This document shows positions 51,628 through 60,806 of a DNA stretch of 64,000 bases, in pieces. Position numbers and translations under genes: made by a program. Under the pieces are notes generated by a model. That model saw nothing but the letters and a program-made list of their open reading frames with translations. It was not told the origin of the DNA and ran no database searches. Numbering within the stretch: the stretch's first letter is position 1; each line of letters starts with the position of its first letter. The stretch comes from an uncultured Clostridia bacterium (GTDB taxonomy: Bacteria; Bacillota; Clostridia; Oscillospirales; Ruminococcaceae): NCBI GenBank assembly GCA_947631115.1, contig CANRKB010000004.1:1-64000 (forward strand), read 5' to 3'.

Positions 51628-52986
51628 TCAACCTATCAATATCTGTCCCTCGGGAACTACGAGATTTTTTCTCGGCTGCGCGTTCATAACAAGCGACATT
51701 ACGAGCGATACAGGCCCTACTCTTCCCGCGAACATTGTAAGTATTATAAGGCTTTTTCCCGCGTATCCCGCCTGTTGTACGGCGCCCGCGCCAAGACCCG
51801 TAGTCGAAAACGCCGATATTGTATCAAACAGGCATTTCACCGCGTCGGCTCCGTCGGGCATTGAAAAGTACAATACCACAAAACAAGTTCCGACCGCGAA
51901 CATTGACAAAACGGAAATAACGAGCGTTCTGTATATCGTGAGCTTGTCGAGTTTATGATGGAAAAGCTCAACGTCGTTTTTGTTGCGGATATAGCTGACG
52001 ACCGTCATAATAAGCACCAAAAGCGTCGTTACTTTTATTCCGCCGCCCGTAGAACCCGGAGCCGCTCCTATAAACATCAGCGCCATTGTCCCGAACAGCG
52101 AAAATCCCGTCATTCCGTCTATGGATATACTGTTAAAGCCCGCCGTCCTCGCCGTTACGGACGAGAAGAAAGCGTTCATTATCTTTTCGCCGACGTTCAT
52201 TTCTCCGAGCGTTTTGGGATTATCCCACTCCGCGATAAGGTAAAAAACTGTTCCCGTTATTATCAATACGCCCGTCATAACAAGCACCGCAGTCGTATGT
52301 AAACTAAGCTTTTTTCTGTTGCGGATATTCAGGAAATTTTCCCACACCATAAATCCCAGACCGCCGACTATTATCAATATCGCAAGAGTTATAAGCACCA
52401 TGGGGCTGTCGGAAAACGCCGTAAGGCTCGAAAATTCGCCCTCCATTCCCGTAAGGTCAAAGCCCGCGTTGCAAAACGCCGTTATGCTCATAAACAAGCC
52501 CATCCACACGCCGTAGCCTCCGTATTTCGGAACGAATGTTATTGACAATATCGCCGCTCCCAGAAGCTCGAATATCATAGAATACTTTATAATGCTTATA
52601 AATATCTTTCTGCCGCCCTCAAAGCTGCTTTCGGAGAAATCTCCCGCAGCATTTTTGAGCGTTCTGTAGCCGAGCTTTTTTCCCGCGGCAATGTTGAAAA
52701 ACGTGATTATCGTCACAAATCCCAGACCGCCTATCTGTATAAGCAGGGCAATGATTATCTGCCCGAAAACCGACCAGTGGGAAAAGGTGTCGTATATTAT
52801 AAGCCCCGTAACGCAGGACGCGGATGTCGCGGTGAAAAGGCAGTCGAAAATAGGCGTGAACTCTCCCGATTTCGACGAAAACGGCAGGCACAAAAGGAGC
52901 GTGCCTGCGGCGATCATTGCCGCAAATCCTATAACAAGCACTCTCGCGGGCGAAAATCTTTTCGCAGCTTTTTTTAGTATGGGCAT
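51628..52986 (-). CDS. TrkH/KtrB family potassium uptake protein
   Basis: The 452-residue membrane protein has the fourfold M1-P-M2 layout of K+ transporters. Filter regions include TSASCVTGL, AFCNAGFDL, ARTAGFNSI and AFSTTGLGA, each with the conserved Gly. It probably works with the RCK proteins encoded at 15.4-16.7 kb, as no trkA lies beside it. It follows the GT-C-like gene by 19 bp with a GAGG site. Confidence 0.93.
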   Translation of the reverse strand: MPILKKAAKRFSPARVLVIGFAAMIAAGTLLLCLPFSSKSGEFTPIFDCLFTATSASCVTGLIIYDTFSHWSVFGQIIIALLIQIGGLGFVTIITFFNIAAGKKLGYRTLKNAAGDFSESSFEGGRKIFISIIKYSMIFELLGAAILSITFVPKYGGYGVWMGLFMSITAFCNAGFDLTGMEGEFSSLTAFSDSPMVLITLAILIIVGGLGFMVWENFLNIRNRKKLSLHTTAVLVMTGVLIITGTVFYLIAEWDNPKTLGEMNVGEKIMNAFFSSVTARTAGFNSISIDGMTGFSLFGTMALMFIGAAPGSTGGGIKVTTLLVLIMTVVSYIRNKNDVELFHHKLDKLTIYRTLVISVLSMFAVGTCFVVLYFSMPDGADAVKCLFDTISAFSTTGLGAGAVQQAGYAGKSLIILTMFAGRVGPVSLVMSLVMNAQPRKNLVVPEGQILIG

Positions 52987-53005
52987 TTTTACAACCTCTT
53001 AATGT

Positions 53006-54820
53006 TTACTGAGCAGACGAACTGCTGTAGCGGATAAAGTCTCTCGCGCTTTCGCCGTAGGCGTATACGACATATTCGCCCGTTCTGCCTACAACGTCGT
53101 ATGAGCCGCCGTCAAACGGCGCGACAACGTCAATTCCCGCAACGAGCAGACACGATTCGGGAACTTTGTCGCCCTGCTTCATGACAGATACGTTGGTGTT
53201 GAAATTCAAAAACTGGATAATTCCCGCAAGCTCGCGTGAAGTTTCGCTGTCATAGGCGACTATTATCGGCGGCGACTGAGCGTCGTTGTATAAAAGTTCG
53301 GAAGCCGCTTTATAAGGCGCGATCTTTTCCGCGGAGAGCCTTGAGGTTTCGGGAATATACTCTATCCCGACATAAACGGTGTTGTATATCAGAACGGAAT
53401 ACATCGTGAAAGCGATAAACTTCATAAACCGCTTTCTCGAACAAGACGTAAAGACTATAAGCAGCGCGAACATCGAAAACACGCACGACGATATTATGAT
53501 AAAGCTCATTCCCGTAAGGTTTTCGGAGAGCGGCTCGCCGATCCTGAAAGGGAGAACGGGAACGATCTTTCCGCTTTGTTCAAAATTCCCTCCCGCATAA
53601 TACGTCAGCGAAAATCCCGCGCATACAAAGCTGTATATTCCGACAGAGATAAACAGCTTTGCAAGATCCGAGCCGTACATGACGATATACAAAAGCGCAA
53701 AGAACACCGAGAGCGGTATGATATGCTCGAGCGACAAGCATATTTCCGAAAGGTCCGCTGTTTCTCCGCCAAACGTAAACACCGAAAAGAAAACTATCGA
53801 AAGGACAGCCGCCAAAAACTGGAACATTCCGAAAACAATAGGCTTTGGGGAGTATTTGTGTTTAGGGGGTTCAAGGACTTTTGTGCCGTCTTCGAGTATT
53901 TTAGGTTTGTTATTAACACACTCTCTGATATATACTGCGAACATTGCCGCAAAAGCTGCCGCCGCAAAAGCGCCCATTCCAAAACTTTCCGTTATAAACG
54001 CATAGCTCAGCCCGAAAATTCTTCCCGCAACGCCGCCGCCCGCGCCGTCGGAAAAAAACCCGACGCCGTCGACGACGCCGTCCGACGCGCCGCCCGCAAC
54101 AAGCAATCTCACAAAATGCTCGCCTATAAACGAAACAATAAGCGACCCGAAAAACACGGGCATATTAAAAATGCGCTCCTTAAATGCAATCCTCGCAATG
54201 ACCGCCGTCAGCACCAAAGCCGCCGCCGTAACTATCATTCTGTTGTCGGCGGCATAACCCGCGGCGCACAAAAAGCCCGCAAGAAGCGAAGTTACAAATC
54301 TCGTATAGCGGTTTTTCTTGTCCCATGCCGCAAATACGCACCAAATCAGCACCCATGCGATAAGCTCCGCCGCAACGTCGTTTCTTATAAGCTTGGAGTT
54401 TGCGATATATGTCACGTACATTCCGCCGCAAAGCGCGCACAAGAGCTTTTTCTTTACTCTGACAACACCCGCCTTTCCCGCTATATGATAGGCTATAAGC
54501 GGGATAAAGCTTATTATCATGGCGTTTTCTACAAGCATGGCTTTGTAGAGCGCATATGGCGTTCTGAACATTCTGAACAGCGGAGCGTATATAAACTGCT
54601 GGATATATCCGCCCATCCCGAAATCGCGAAGCAGCACGCTCCAGTCTTTTCCCGAATAAAATGCGGCAACGCCCGCCGAGCTTATTTCGTCGACAATCGC
54701 GGACGGAAGCTCAACGCTTATTGTAAACAGCGTGTTTATTACAAGCGTAAGCGCGTAAATGCAGAACATAACGCCCTTGTCGCCAAACGCCGAGTAAAAT
54801 TTTTCAAGTCGTTTAAACAT
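53006..54820 (-). CDS. polytopic membrane protein, possible GT-C type glycosyltransferase
   Basis: The 604-residue protein has about eleven to thirteen membrane helices and a C-terminal extracytoplasmic domain (about 495-604). Just after TM1 is an acidic pair in the first outer loop (LPSAIVDEISSAG, D44-E45), the place and type of motif used by GT-C glycosyltransferases such as PMT/ArnT. The rest does not match a family I can name. It lies between the RING-like gene and trkH. GT-C activity is an inference from topology and one motif. Confidence 0.6.
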   Translation of the reverse strand: MFKRLEKFYSAFGDKGVMFCIYALTLVINTLFTISVELPSAIVDEISSAGVAAFYSGKDWSVLLRDFGMGGYIQQFIYAPLFRMFRTPYALYKAMLVENAMIISFIPLIAYHIAGKAGVVRVKKKLLCALCGGMYVTYIANSKLIRNDVAAELIAWVLIWCVFAAWDKKNRYTRFVTSLLAGFLCAAGYAADNRMIVTAAALVLTAVIARIAFKERIFNMPVFFGSLIVSFIGEHFVRLLVAGGASDGVVDGVGFFSDGAGGGVAGRIFGLSYAFITESFGMGAFAAAAFAAMFAVYIRECVNNKPKILEDGTKVLEPPKHKYSPKPIVFGMFQFLAAVLSIVFFSVFTFGGETADLSEICLSLEHIIPLSVFFALLYIVMYGSDLAKLFISVGIYSFVCAGFSLTYYAGGNFEQSGKIVPVLPFRIGEPLSENLTGMSFIIISSCVFSMFALLIVFTSCSRKRFMKFIAFTMYSVLIYNTVYVGIEYIPETSRLSAEKIAPYKAASELLYNDAQSPPIIVAYDSETSRELAGIIQFLNFNTNVSVMKQGDKVPESCLLVAGIDVVAPFDGGSYDVVGRTGEYVVYAYGESARDFIRYSSSSAQ

Positions 54821-54832
54821 ATTTTAAAGCCT

Positions 54833-55675
54833 TTACTGAACGCCCGGAATTATAAGTATAAGGCTCGAACACAAAACGAAAACGAGCGTTCCTATAATAG
54901 CTCTCGGAAGCGACGGTCTGCCCGCAAGTTCGAGAGTTTCATAATATTCGTCGGAGTTTGTATCGCCGATATATTTTTCGCGTATGCTTATTATTTTCTT
55001 TACCGCGTGGCGGTAGTAAAGATAATCTCCGAAAAGACAGAGCAAGATCTGCTCCGCGATACTCAGGAAATTGAAGAAATAATAAAACGACGCGTTGTTT
55101 ACAAAATAGCTTTCATTCAGCGCTATAAGCAGCGACGGAAGAAGCATGACAACTATCATTATTATCCCTAAAAGATCCATTTTTCTGTAGAACTGATGCA
55201 TAGGCGCAAGAAGTCCCGAGCAGATGTTGAAAAAAGTTTTGCGCTTCTTCATGCCGCTGTCCCCGCGAATTACCAAAAACGCCTGGGCGTAATGATAAAG
55301 CGACCGCGAAGTATACGCCATAAGTTCTTTCATACTTACGCCGTCCTCGCCGAGCGAGGGAGTTTTAAAGCGGTTTATCATCTCGGCGAAAGGATCTGCG
55401 CCGAGATCCGCCTGCGCGCCGTTCATATTCTCCGTTCCCGCGGCGCCGAACTGATTGTCCTCTTTTTCAACGGTGATTTCGGGTTCTTCGTCGGGGAGAT
55501 TTCCTTTCCAGACAAAGCCCAAGGCATGATATTCTTCTACGCCGCATTTGTTTTCTTTTTCATAGCACTCTCTATGATGCGGAGTTCCGCAGACAGGGCA
55601 GACGACGACGTTGTCGCCCTCTCTGAAGCGGTTTCTGCACACGGGGCAGCGCTTTCCGTAAAATTCTGTACGCAT
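54833..55675 (-). CDS. prokaryotic RING/zinc-ribbon membrane protein
   Basis: The 280-residue protein begins with a Cys/His cluster (CPVC at 10-13, CPVCGTPHHRECY at 26-39, further Cys at 44) in the pattern of the bacterial Prok-RING family. An acidic linker follows, then three or four membrane helices (about 165-190, 200-220, 255-278). Function is unknown. The ATG at 55675 has AAAGGAA upstream; 16 earlier codons in frame are non-conserved. It is the first gene of the run to trkH-rsmI, with a promoter at 55739-55767. Confidence 0.75.
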   Translation of the reverse strand: MRTEFYGKRCPVCRNRFREGDNVVVCPVCGTPHHRECYEKENKCGVEEYHALGFVWKGNLPDEEPEITVEKEDNQFGAAGTENMNGAQADLGADPFAEMINRFKTPSLGEDGVSMKELMAYTSRSLYHYAQAFLVIRGDSGMKKRKTFFNICSGLLAPMHQFYRKMDLLGIIMIVVMLLPSLLIALNESYFVNNASFYYFFNFLSIAEQILLCLFGDYLYYRHAVKKIISIREKYIGDTNSDEYYETLELAGRPSLPRAIIGTLVFVLCSSLILIIPGVQ

Positions 55676-55738
55676 AGTTATTCCTTTCTGACTGTGGTAT
55701 GTATGCCTGCTATATTTTGGCATATATACTCATTATTT

Positions 55739-55767
55739 ATTATAACACATTTCCTCGGATATTTCAA
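55739..55767 (-). promoter_or_regulatory. sigma-A promoter for the RING-GT-C-trkH operon
   Basis: On the minus strand TTGAAA (55767-55762) and perfect TATAAT (55744-55739) are spaced 17 bp. Confidence 0.75.
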
Positions 55768-55832
55768 CATATATAAACAGCTATAACAAAATTTTTTGGA
55801 ATTGTGTGTGACTTTATTTTTTATTATAACTA

Positions 55833-55861
55833 TTGACAATTTCACCTTATTGTGGTATTAT
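55833..55861 (+). promoter_or_regulatory. sigma-A promoter for the small secreted protein genes
   Basis: TTGACA (55833-55838) and TATTAT (55856-55861) are spaced 17 bp; a GGGGGAA ribosome binding site precedes the first gene. Confidence 0.75.
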
Positions 55862-55939
55862 GAAATTAGTAAGAGCGGTATGTTTATATTTATTAAACGT
55901 TTAAAAGTTTTTAATTAGCTTTAAAAGGGGGAATTTGAC

Positions 55940-56215
55940 ATGAAGAAAAAAATTATTGCAATTGTTATTGCCGCCACAGCTACCGCAGCTTTGGGGATAA
56001 GCGTTTCAGCAATGACTATGTTAAGCTCGGCTCATGATGAAAAATCTATCGAAGAACTGAGACAGGAGCTTCCCGAACCTGACAAACAGCACGTCGAAGA
56101 AATGGAAGCACAAGGTTATACACTGGTAGGCATTGATACGTTTAACGACGAAAATGGTTTTTACGTTGATCTGACTTTTGAAAAGGACAACACTTCAACG
56201 CACCCTTATGCTTAA
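55940..56215 (+). CDS. small secreted protein, 91 aa
   Basis: The 91-residue product has a clear signal peptide (MKKKIIAIVIAATATAALG, cleavage near SVSA), an acidic middle, and a C-terminal motif GYTLVGIDTFNDENGFYVD followed by T-x2-KDN. The same pattern occurs in the next protein, so the two are homologous over this segment. It ends six residues after KDN, where its relative continues for about 120 residues, so it may be a shortened paralogue. No Cys and no cell-wall anchor. Family unknown to me. Base composition is more AT-rich than that of the neighbours. Confidence 0.75.
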   Translation: MKKKIIAIVIAATATAALGISVSAMTMLSSAHDEKSIEELRQELPEPDKQHVEEMEAQGYTLVGIDTFNDENGFYVDLTFEKDNTSTHPYA

Positions 56216-56311
56216 ACGGCAGGGGTAAGTAAATAGTAATATGAATATGCTGCCTTTACTAAAAACATTTTCTAAGGAGGTCTTTTTAAGAAAAAAACAT
56301 TAAGAAAGATT

Positions 56312-56926
56312 TTGAGCACAATCGTAACAGCGTCTATTATTGTAACTTCCGGCATTATAGCAAATGCTGAAACTATCTCAGAATCAATCACTGAAGTGAA
56401 TGAAGCAAACTCTGAAACTAATTATGAGAAAACTGATGTAGACATTTCTCTTGAAAACGATGGATATAATCTTGTTTCAGAGGAAGGGTATATTGACGAT
56501 GAAACAGGTTTGTTCTTTGTTGATAAAACATATGTTAAAGACAATAATCCATCTGATGTTATGCCCTTAAGCGTTACGCCGTTTAACAAAGTAGTAAGTA
56601 AGACAAGAACAATTTATGGAACACCAACTGCAACAAGTGGAACTCGTCTGTTTACAATGTACGTAAGCGGTGATTTTATTTGTTACTATGAAGAGGATAT
56701 TGTAGTAAAAGATGTTGAAGCATATACAAAATCTGATAATGTATCCGGTTCGTGGTATCTAGATAAGAAATTAACTTGGGAAAACAATTGTGGTTCTAAC
56801 ATAATTGGTCATATGTATGCATATATTGAATACATTATTACTGTAAAATTCCCAAGTGGAGAAAAGGCTGATTTAAAATTATGGCTCGACGTAAATGTTT
56901 TAGGAGAAGAAACAGTAAAAAACTAA
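56312..56926 (+). CDS. secreted protein related to its upstream neighbour; start codon problem
   Basis: The product carries GYNLVSEEGYIDDETGLFFVD and T-x2-KDN, the motif shared with the preceding gene, followed by a beta-rich domain of about 120 residues with no family I recognise. The nearest legal start is TTG at 56312, which has no ribosome binding site and yields a signal peptide without basic residues. A perfect AAGGAGG at 56274-56280 stands before the in-frame codons TTT AAG AAA AAA, encoding KKKTLRKILSTIV..., a classical signal peptide whose first codon should be ATG. The neighbour begins ATG AAG AAA AAA. So the start codon may have been lost or is non-standard. Strongly AT-rich, suggesting recent arrival. 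Confidence 0.65.
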   Translation: MSTIVTASIIVTSGIIANAETISESITEVNEANSETNYEKTDVDISLENDGYNLVSEEGYIDDETGLFFVDKTYVKDNNPSDVMPLSVTPFNKVVSKTRTIYGTPTATSGTRLFTMYVSGDFICYYEEDIVVKDVEAYTKSDNVSGSWYLDKKLTWENNCGSNIIGHMYAYIEYIITVKFPSGEKADLKLWLDVNVLGEETVKN

Positions 56927-56966
56927 ACCTGTTATTTTAGCCGAAAGTAGTGTATAACGTTTAAAT

Positions 56967-57005
56967 GCCGCCCGTAGTTGTTCTACAGGCGGCAATTTTT
57001 GTTTT
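56967..57005 (+). terminator. terminator after the secreted protein genes
   Basis: GCCGCC (56967-56972) pairs with GGCGGC (56988-56993), followed by AATTTTTGTTTT. It lies between convergent genes and may also stop rplQ transcripts. Confidence 0.75.
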
Positions 57006-57019
57006 AAGTTTTAAACGGA

Positions 57020-57361
57020 TCAAACCAGCTCTATGATCGCCATTTCTGCTGCGTCGCCTCTGCGGGGACCGATCTTGTAGATCCTGGTATAACCGCTCGC
57101 TCTGTCAGCGTACTTAGGAGCTATCTCGTCAAATACCTTCTTCGCAACGTCCTCTTTCGTGATGTAAGAATAAACCTGGCGCTTTGTGTGAAGGGTATTC
57201 GCCTTGCCGAGAGTGATCATCTTCTCAGCCTCGGCTCTTACTTCCTTTGCTCTTGTAACGGTAGTTTCGATCTTGCCGTTTTCGAGCAGGAAAGTAACCA
57301 TTCCTCTGAGCATCGCTTTTCTATGGTCGCTTGTTCTTCCTAACTTCCTTGAACCTGGCAT
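57020..57361 (-). CDS. rplQ: 50S ribosomal protein L17
   Basis: The 113-residue protein begins [20 protein letters not shown], typical of L17, and ends in [12 protein letters not shown]. It is the last gene of the ribosomal-protein operon, 39 bp after rpoA. Confidence 0.97.
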   Translation of the reverse strand: MPGSRKLGRTSDHRKAMLRGMVTFLLENGKIETTVTRAKEVRAEAEKMITLGKANTLHTKRQVYSYITKEDVAKKVFDEIAPKYADRASGYTRIYKIGPRRGDAAEMAIIELV

Positions 57362-57400
57362 TTTATTTTCTCCTTTCGGTGAAACTCATTTCCCGGACGC

Positions 57401-58360
57401 TTACTTGTTCTCGTCCGAATTCATAAGATCGCAGCCGAGCGACTGGAGCTTGGCTTTGACCTCGTCAAAGGACTTTTTGCCGAGGTTTCTGACTTTCATC
57501 ATATCCTCAGGCGACTTGTTTACAAGATCCTCGACGGTGTTTATTCCCGCTCTCTTTAAGCAGTTGAACGAACGCACCGAAAGCTCCAGCTCTTCGATAG
57601 TCATTTCGAGAACTTTGTCCTTGCGGCTTTCTTCCTTTGTTTCCATAAGCTCCTGGGGATTTGTATCGTCAGAAAGCTCTGCAAACATACTAAGCCTTTC
57701 GATAAGGATCTTTGCCGCATAAGAAACAGCTTCTTTTGCGGAAATCGTTCCGTCCGTCCATATCTCGATTATAAGCTTTTCGTAGTCGGTTTTCTGACCG
57801 ACGCGCGTATTCTCAACCGTGTAGTTGCACTTGAGAACAGGTGTGTAGATGCTGTCTATCGGAATAACGCCTATAACGGGCTGGAGCTGCTGTTTGTTCT
57901 GCTCCGCCGAAACATAGCCTCTTCCTCTGTCGAGCGTAATATCCATATAGAGCTTTGCGCCTGCACCGAGAGAAGCAATGTGCATTCCCGGATCGAGTAT
58001 CTCGACCTCGCTGTCGGTCTTTATATCGCCCGCAGTTACTTCACATTCGCCCTCTGCCTCAATGTAGATCGTCTTGGGAGCTTCGCCGTACATCTTAGCT
58101 CTAAGCCCTTTAATATTAAGAATTATCTCCGTTACGTCCTCTTTAACGCCGGGGACAGTGGAAAATTCGTGCTGTATGCCGTCTATCTTTACAGACGTAG
58201 CCGCAACTCCCGGAAGCGACGAGAGCAATACTCTCCTCAGACTGTTTCCGAGCGTGTTTCCATAACCCGTCTGAAGCGGTTCGAGAACGAACATTCCGTA
58301 GGTTCCGTCTGACCTCAGCTTCGAGGTCTCGATGTTGAGCTTTTCGATTTTTTCAAGCAT
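57401..58360 (-). CDS. rpoA: RNA polymerase alpha subunit
   Basis: The 319-residue subunit has the N-terminal dimerisation domain (about 1-230, [20 protein letters not shown]) and the C-terminal DNA-binding domain (about 250-312, [32 protein letters not shown]). The gap before it from rpsD is 304 bp, much longer than usual for this pair. Confidence 0.98.
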   Translation of the reverse strand: MLEKIEKLNIETSKLRSDGTYGMFVLEPLQTGYGNTLGNSLRRVLLSSLPGVAATSVKIDGIQHEFSTVPGVKEDVTEIILNIKGLRAKMYGEAPKTIYIEAEGECEVTAGDIKTDSEVEILDPGMHIASLGAGAKLYMDITLDRGRGYVSAEQNKQQLQPVIGVIPIDSIYTPVLKCNYTVENTRVGQKTDYEKLIIEIWTDGTISAKEAVSYAAKILIERLSMFAELSDDTNPQELMETKEESRKDKVLEMTIEELELSVRSFNCLKRAGINTVEDLVNKSPEDMMKVRNLGKKSFDEVKAKLQSLGCDLMNSDENK

Positions 58361-58664
58361 TGGTAACCCTCCCGCTTGTCATCTTTGCAAAGCGATAAAC
58401 GCTCTGCCGCTTGTCAATTATCCTTTTCGCGCACATAAAAGGGACTTCTTTCCTTTTAAAGCCTCGGCTTTATTCATAAACAAATTCTGCGAAAGATCCC
58501 TCAGTCTGTATTCCTGTTAATTTTAAATCATACCATATCGGCAAACCCTTTGATTTGTCGTACCGTCATAACGGCAGTATTGACAGATATTCTGTCCTCT
58601 AAACGCATTGCGCCTGATATGAATTAAAAATAACTGCACTAAATATCTGTATGCTGCCGAGCAA
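58361..58664 (-). other. long spacer between rpsD and rpoA
   Basis: This 304-bp stretch contains no open frame with a ribosome binding site on the minus strand. A small palindrome GACAGAATATCTGTC (58582-58596) and a TATGAT/TTTAAAAT AT-rich block near 58515-58530 are visible, which could mark an internal promoter or leader for rpoA. No known regulatory RNA was recognised. Confidence 0.4.
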
Positions 58665-59273
58665 TTATTTAGAATACAGCTCGATAATCAGGTGTTCAGC
58701 TATCTCATAGTCGAGGTCGCTGTCACGCTGGAACAAGCGCGTTACCTTGGCGGTCTGCTTCTCCTTGTCTACGTCGAGCCATGTGGGAGTCAGTCTTCCG
58801 CCTGCCACTTCCGCGATCTGCTCAAACTTCTTGCTTTTCTTGCTCTTTTCTCTGAGGGAGATAACGTCTCCTACCTTAACTCTGTAAGAGGGAATATCTA
58901 CTCTCTTTCCGTTCACACAGAAATGACCGTGAGATACGAGCTGACGAGCCTCGCGGCGCGTAGTTGCCATACCCATTCTGAAAACTATATTGTCCAGACG
59001 GCTTTCAAGAAGTCTTATGAGGTTTTCGCCTGCGATACCCTCTTCTTTGGTAGCAAGCTCATAATAGTGATAGAACTGTTTTTCAAGAACGCCGTAGATA
59101 AATTTGAGCTTCTGCTTTTCTTTCAGCTGCTGACCGTACTCGGAAACTTTCTTGCGGCGAGCGCCGTCTTTCTGAAATCTCATGGACTTCTTCTTTTCCG
59201 AATAGCCGAGAACAGCGGGGCTGATGTCAAGGCTTCTGCACTTTTTCAAAATCGGGTCGCGATTTACTGCCAT
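58665..59273 (-). CDS. rpsD: 30S ribosomal protein S4
   Basis: The 202-residue protein has the S4 RNA-binding domain (RLDNIVFRMGMATTRREARQ, GHFCVNGKRVDIPSY). The N-terminus has a single Cys (KKCRSLDIS), so this is the zinc-free form. It lies between rpsK and rpoA as usual. Confidence 0.97.
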   Translation of the reverse strand: MAVNRDPILKKCRSLDISPAVLGYSEKKKSMRFQKDGARRKKVSEYGQQLKEKQKLKFIYGVLEKQFYHYYELATKEEGIAGENLIRLLESRLDNIVFRMGMATTRREARQLVSHGHFCVNGKRVDIPSYRVKVGDVISLREKSKKSKKFEQIAEVAGGRLTPTWLDVDKEKQTAKVTRLFQRDSDLDYEIAEHLIIELYSK

Positions 59274-59377
59274 AATAAATTATCCTCCGTTATTTAATCC
59301 GATTATCGGCATTTTGCCGACGCCGAGCAAACGTAGCACTCGGTGCTTTATTTTGTCTGTTCCTGCTTTGCCGTAGG

Positions 59378-59773
59378 TCAGACTCTTCTTCTCTTGGGGG
59401 GTCTGCATCCGTTGTGAGGAATGGGGGTAACGTCCTTTATGAGCTTTACCTCAAGTCCTGCCGTCTGAAGCGCTCTGATTGCCGCCTCGCGTCCCTGACC
59501 GGGTCCCTTTACGAAAACTTCAACAGTCTTAAGACCGTGTTCCATAGCTGCCTTTGCCGCAACGTCCGCCGCCGACTGAGCCGCAAACGGTGTGGACTTT
59601 CTCGAACCCTTAAATCCGAGTTCACCTGCGGACGCCCATGAAATAGCGTTTCCCTGAAGATCGGTTATTGTAACTATGGTATTGTTGAAAGACGACTGGA
59701 TATGCGCCTGACCGTTTTCGATGTTCTTGCGCTCACGGCGTCTGCGAATGACCTGTTTCTTCTGTTGTGCCAT
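59378..59773 (-). CDS. rpsK: 30S ribosomal protein S11
   Basis: The 131-residue protein shows [30 protein letters not shown] and the C-terminal [16 protein letters not shown]. It follows rpsM by 18 bp. Confidence 0.97.
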   Translation of the reverse strand: MAQQKKQVIRRRRERKNIENGQAHIQSSFNNTIVTITDLQGNAISWASAGELGFKGSRKSTPFAAQSAADVAAKAAMEHGLKTVEVFVKGPGQGREAAIRALQTAGLEVKLIKDVTPIPHNGCRPPKRRRV

Positions 59774-59791
59774 TTTTTTAATTACGCCTCC

Positions 59792-60163
59792 TTACTTTTT
59801 CTTGTTGGCAATGGTCTTCTTCGGACCTTTGCGAGTTCTGGCGTTTGTCTTTGTACGCTGACCGCGAACGGGAAGACCCTTGCGGTGGCGTGTGCCGCGA
59901 TAGCAGTTTATCTCTACGAGGCGCTTTATGTTGAGCGCAACCATTCTTCTGAGGTCGCCCTCTACGACATAGCCGTCCTTGTCGATAACTTCGCGGATCT
60001 TTGATTCCTCGTCGTCGGTGAGATCCTTAACGCGAGTATCGGGATTTACTCCCGCCTTTGCCAGAATATCATTTGCGGATTTTCTGCCGATACCGTATAC
60101 ATAGGTAAGACCTATCTCTACGCGCTTTTCCTTTGGCAGGTCCACTCCTGCAATTCTTGCCAT
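59792..60163 (-). CDS. rpsM: 30S ribosomal protein S13
   Basis: The 123-residue protein begins [20 protein letters not shown] and ends with the basic [18 protein letters not shown] tail typical of S13. It follows rpmJ by 12 bp. Confidence 0.97.
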   Translation of the reverse strand: MARIAGVDLPKEKRVEIGLTYVYGIGRKSANDILAKAGVNPDTRVKDLTDDEESKIREVIDKDGYVVEGDLRRMVALNIKRLVEINCYRGTRHRKGLPVRGQRTKTNARTRKGPKKTIANKKK

Positions 60164-60175
60164 AACTTATCCTCC

Positions 60176-60289
60176 TTAACCCTGTCTTTGTTTGTGTTTG
60201 GGTTCAACACAAATAACCATAACCTTGCCCTTGCGCTTTATAACTTTGCACTTGTCGCACATGGGCTTGACCGAAGGTCTGACTTTCAT
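60176..60289 (-). CDS. rpmJ: 50S ribosomal protein L36
   Basis: A 37-residue frame starts at ATG 60289 and stops at TAA 60176. The product begins [20 protein letters not shown] and ends HKQRQG, with the zinc ligands C-x2-C, C and H of the Cys-containing L36 form. It sits in its expected place between infA and rpsM. Confidence 0.96.
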   Translation of the reverse strand: MKVRPSVKPMCDKCKVIKRKGKVMVICVEPKHKQRQG

Positions 60290-60331
60290 CGTAATGCCCT
60301 CCTAATTATAACTTTTCCCTGCTGACGCGGT

Positions 60332-60550
60332 TTATTTTGCGCGCCAGGTGATTCTGCCCTTTGTAAGATCGTAGGGCGACATCTCAACGGTAACCTTGTC
60401 TCCCGGCAAAATGCGGATATAATTCATTCTGAGCTTTCCGCTTATGTGTGCCAGAATCTTGTGTCCGTTTACAAGCTCCACCTTGAACTGCGCGTTCGGC
60501 AAAGCCTCAAGAATCGTTCCCTCAACCTCAATTACGTCTTCTTTAGACAA
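60332..60550 (-). CDS. infA: translation initiation factor IF-1
   Basis: This 72-residue OB-fold protein has the full IF-1 sequence pattern ([47 protein letters not shown]). The first legal start in frame is GTG at 60559, but TTG at 60550 gives the standard length and N-terminus and lies 9 nt after GGAGGA. I choose TTG. Confidence 0.95.
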   Translation of the reverse strand: MSKEDVIEVEGTILEALPNAQFKVELVNGHKILAHISGKLRMNYIRILPGDKVTVEMSPYDLTKGRITWRAK

Positions 60551-60555
60551 GCTAT

Positions 60556-60804
60556 TCACTCCTCCGTGCGCATAAACATTTCTGCCAATGCCCGCCTCAG
60601 CCTTTTGTCCGTCAGCTCCGAAAGCTCTATGAGCTTATGGGTGGGACGAACGTGCTTTTTGTTCTTTTTTTTCGGCGTATCAAGCTTTCGCTCTTTGCCG
60701 TCGGCAACATATACAAACTCTTGTTCGAGCTTTGTAACGACCATCGCCCTGCCTTTGTCGTGACCCGCAAGGCTTATAACAACGCTTCCCGCCTTTATAT
60801 CCAT
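60556..60804 (-). CDS. KOW-domain RNA-binding protein (L14e-like)
   Basis: The 82-residue basic protein has an N-terminal KOW motif ([21 protein letters not shown]) and a lysine-rich centre. It is a short L14e-like protein commonly found between map and infA in Clostridia; its role is not established, though ribosome binding is likely. It is only 2 bp after map and its end abuts or overlaps the infA ribosome binding site. Confidence 0.9.
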   Translation of the reverse strand: MDIKAGSVVISLAGHDKGRAMVVTKLEQEFVYVADGKERKLDTPKKKNKKHVRPTHKLIELSELTDKRLRRALAEMFMRTEE

Positions 60805-60806
60805 AC

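Noticed and set aside
53576-55171. Long plus-strand open frame opposite the GT-C-like and RING-like genes
   Set aside because: Composition is dominated by Arg, Lys and Tyr from reading biased codons backwards, with no family motif; the minus-strand genes have ribosome binding sites and membrane topology.
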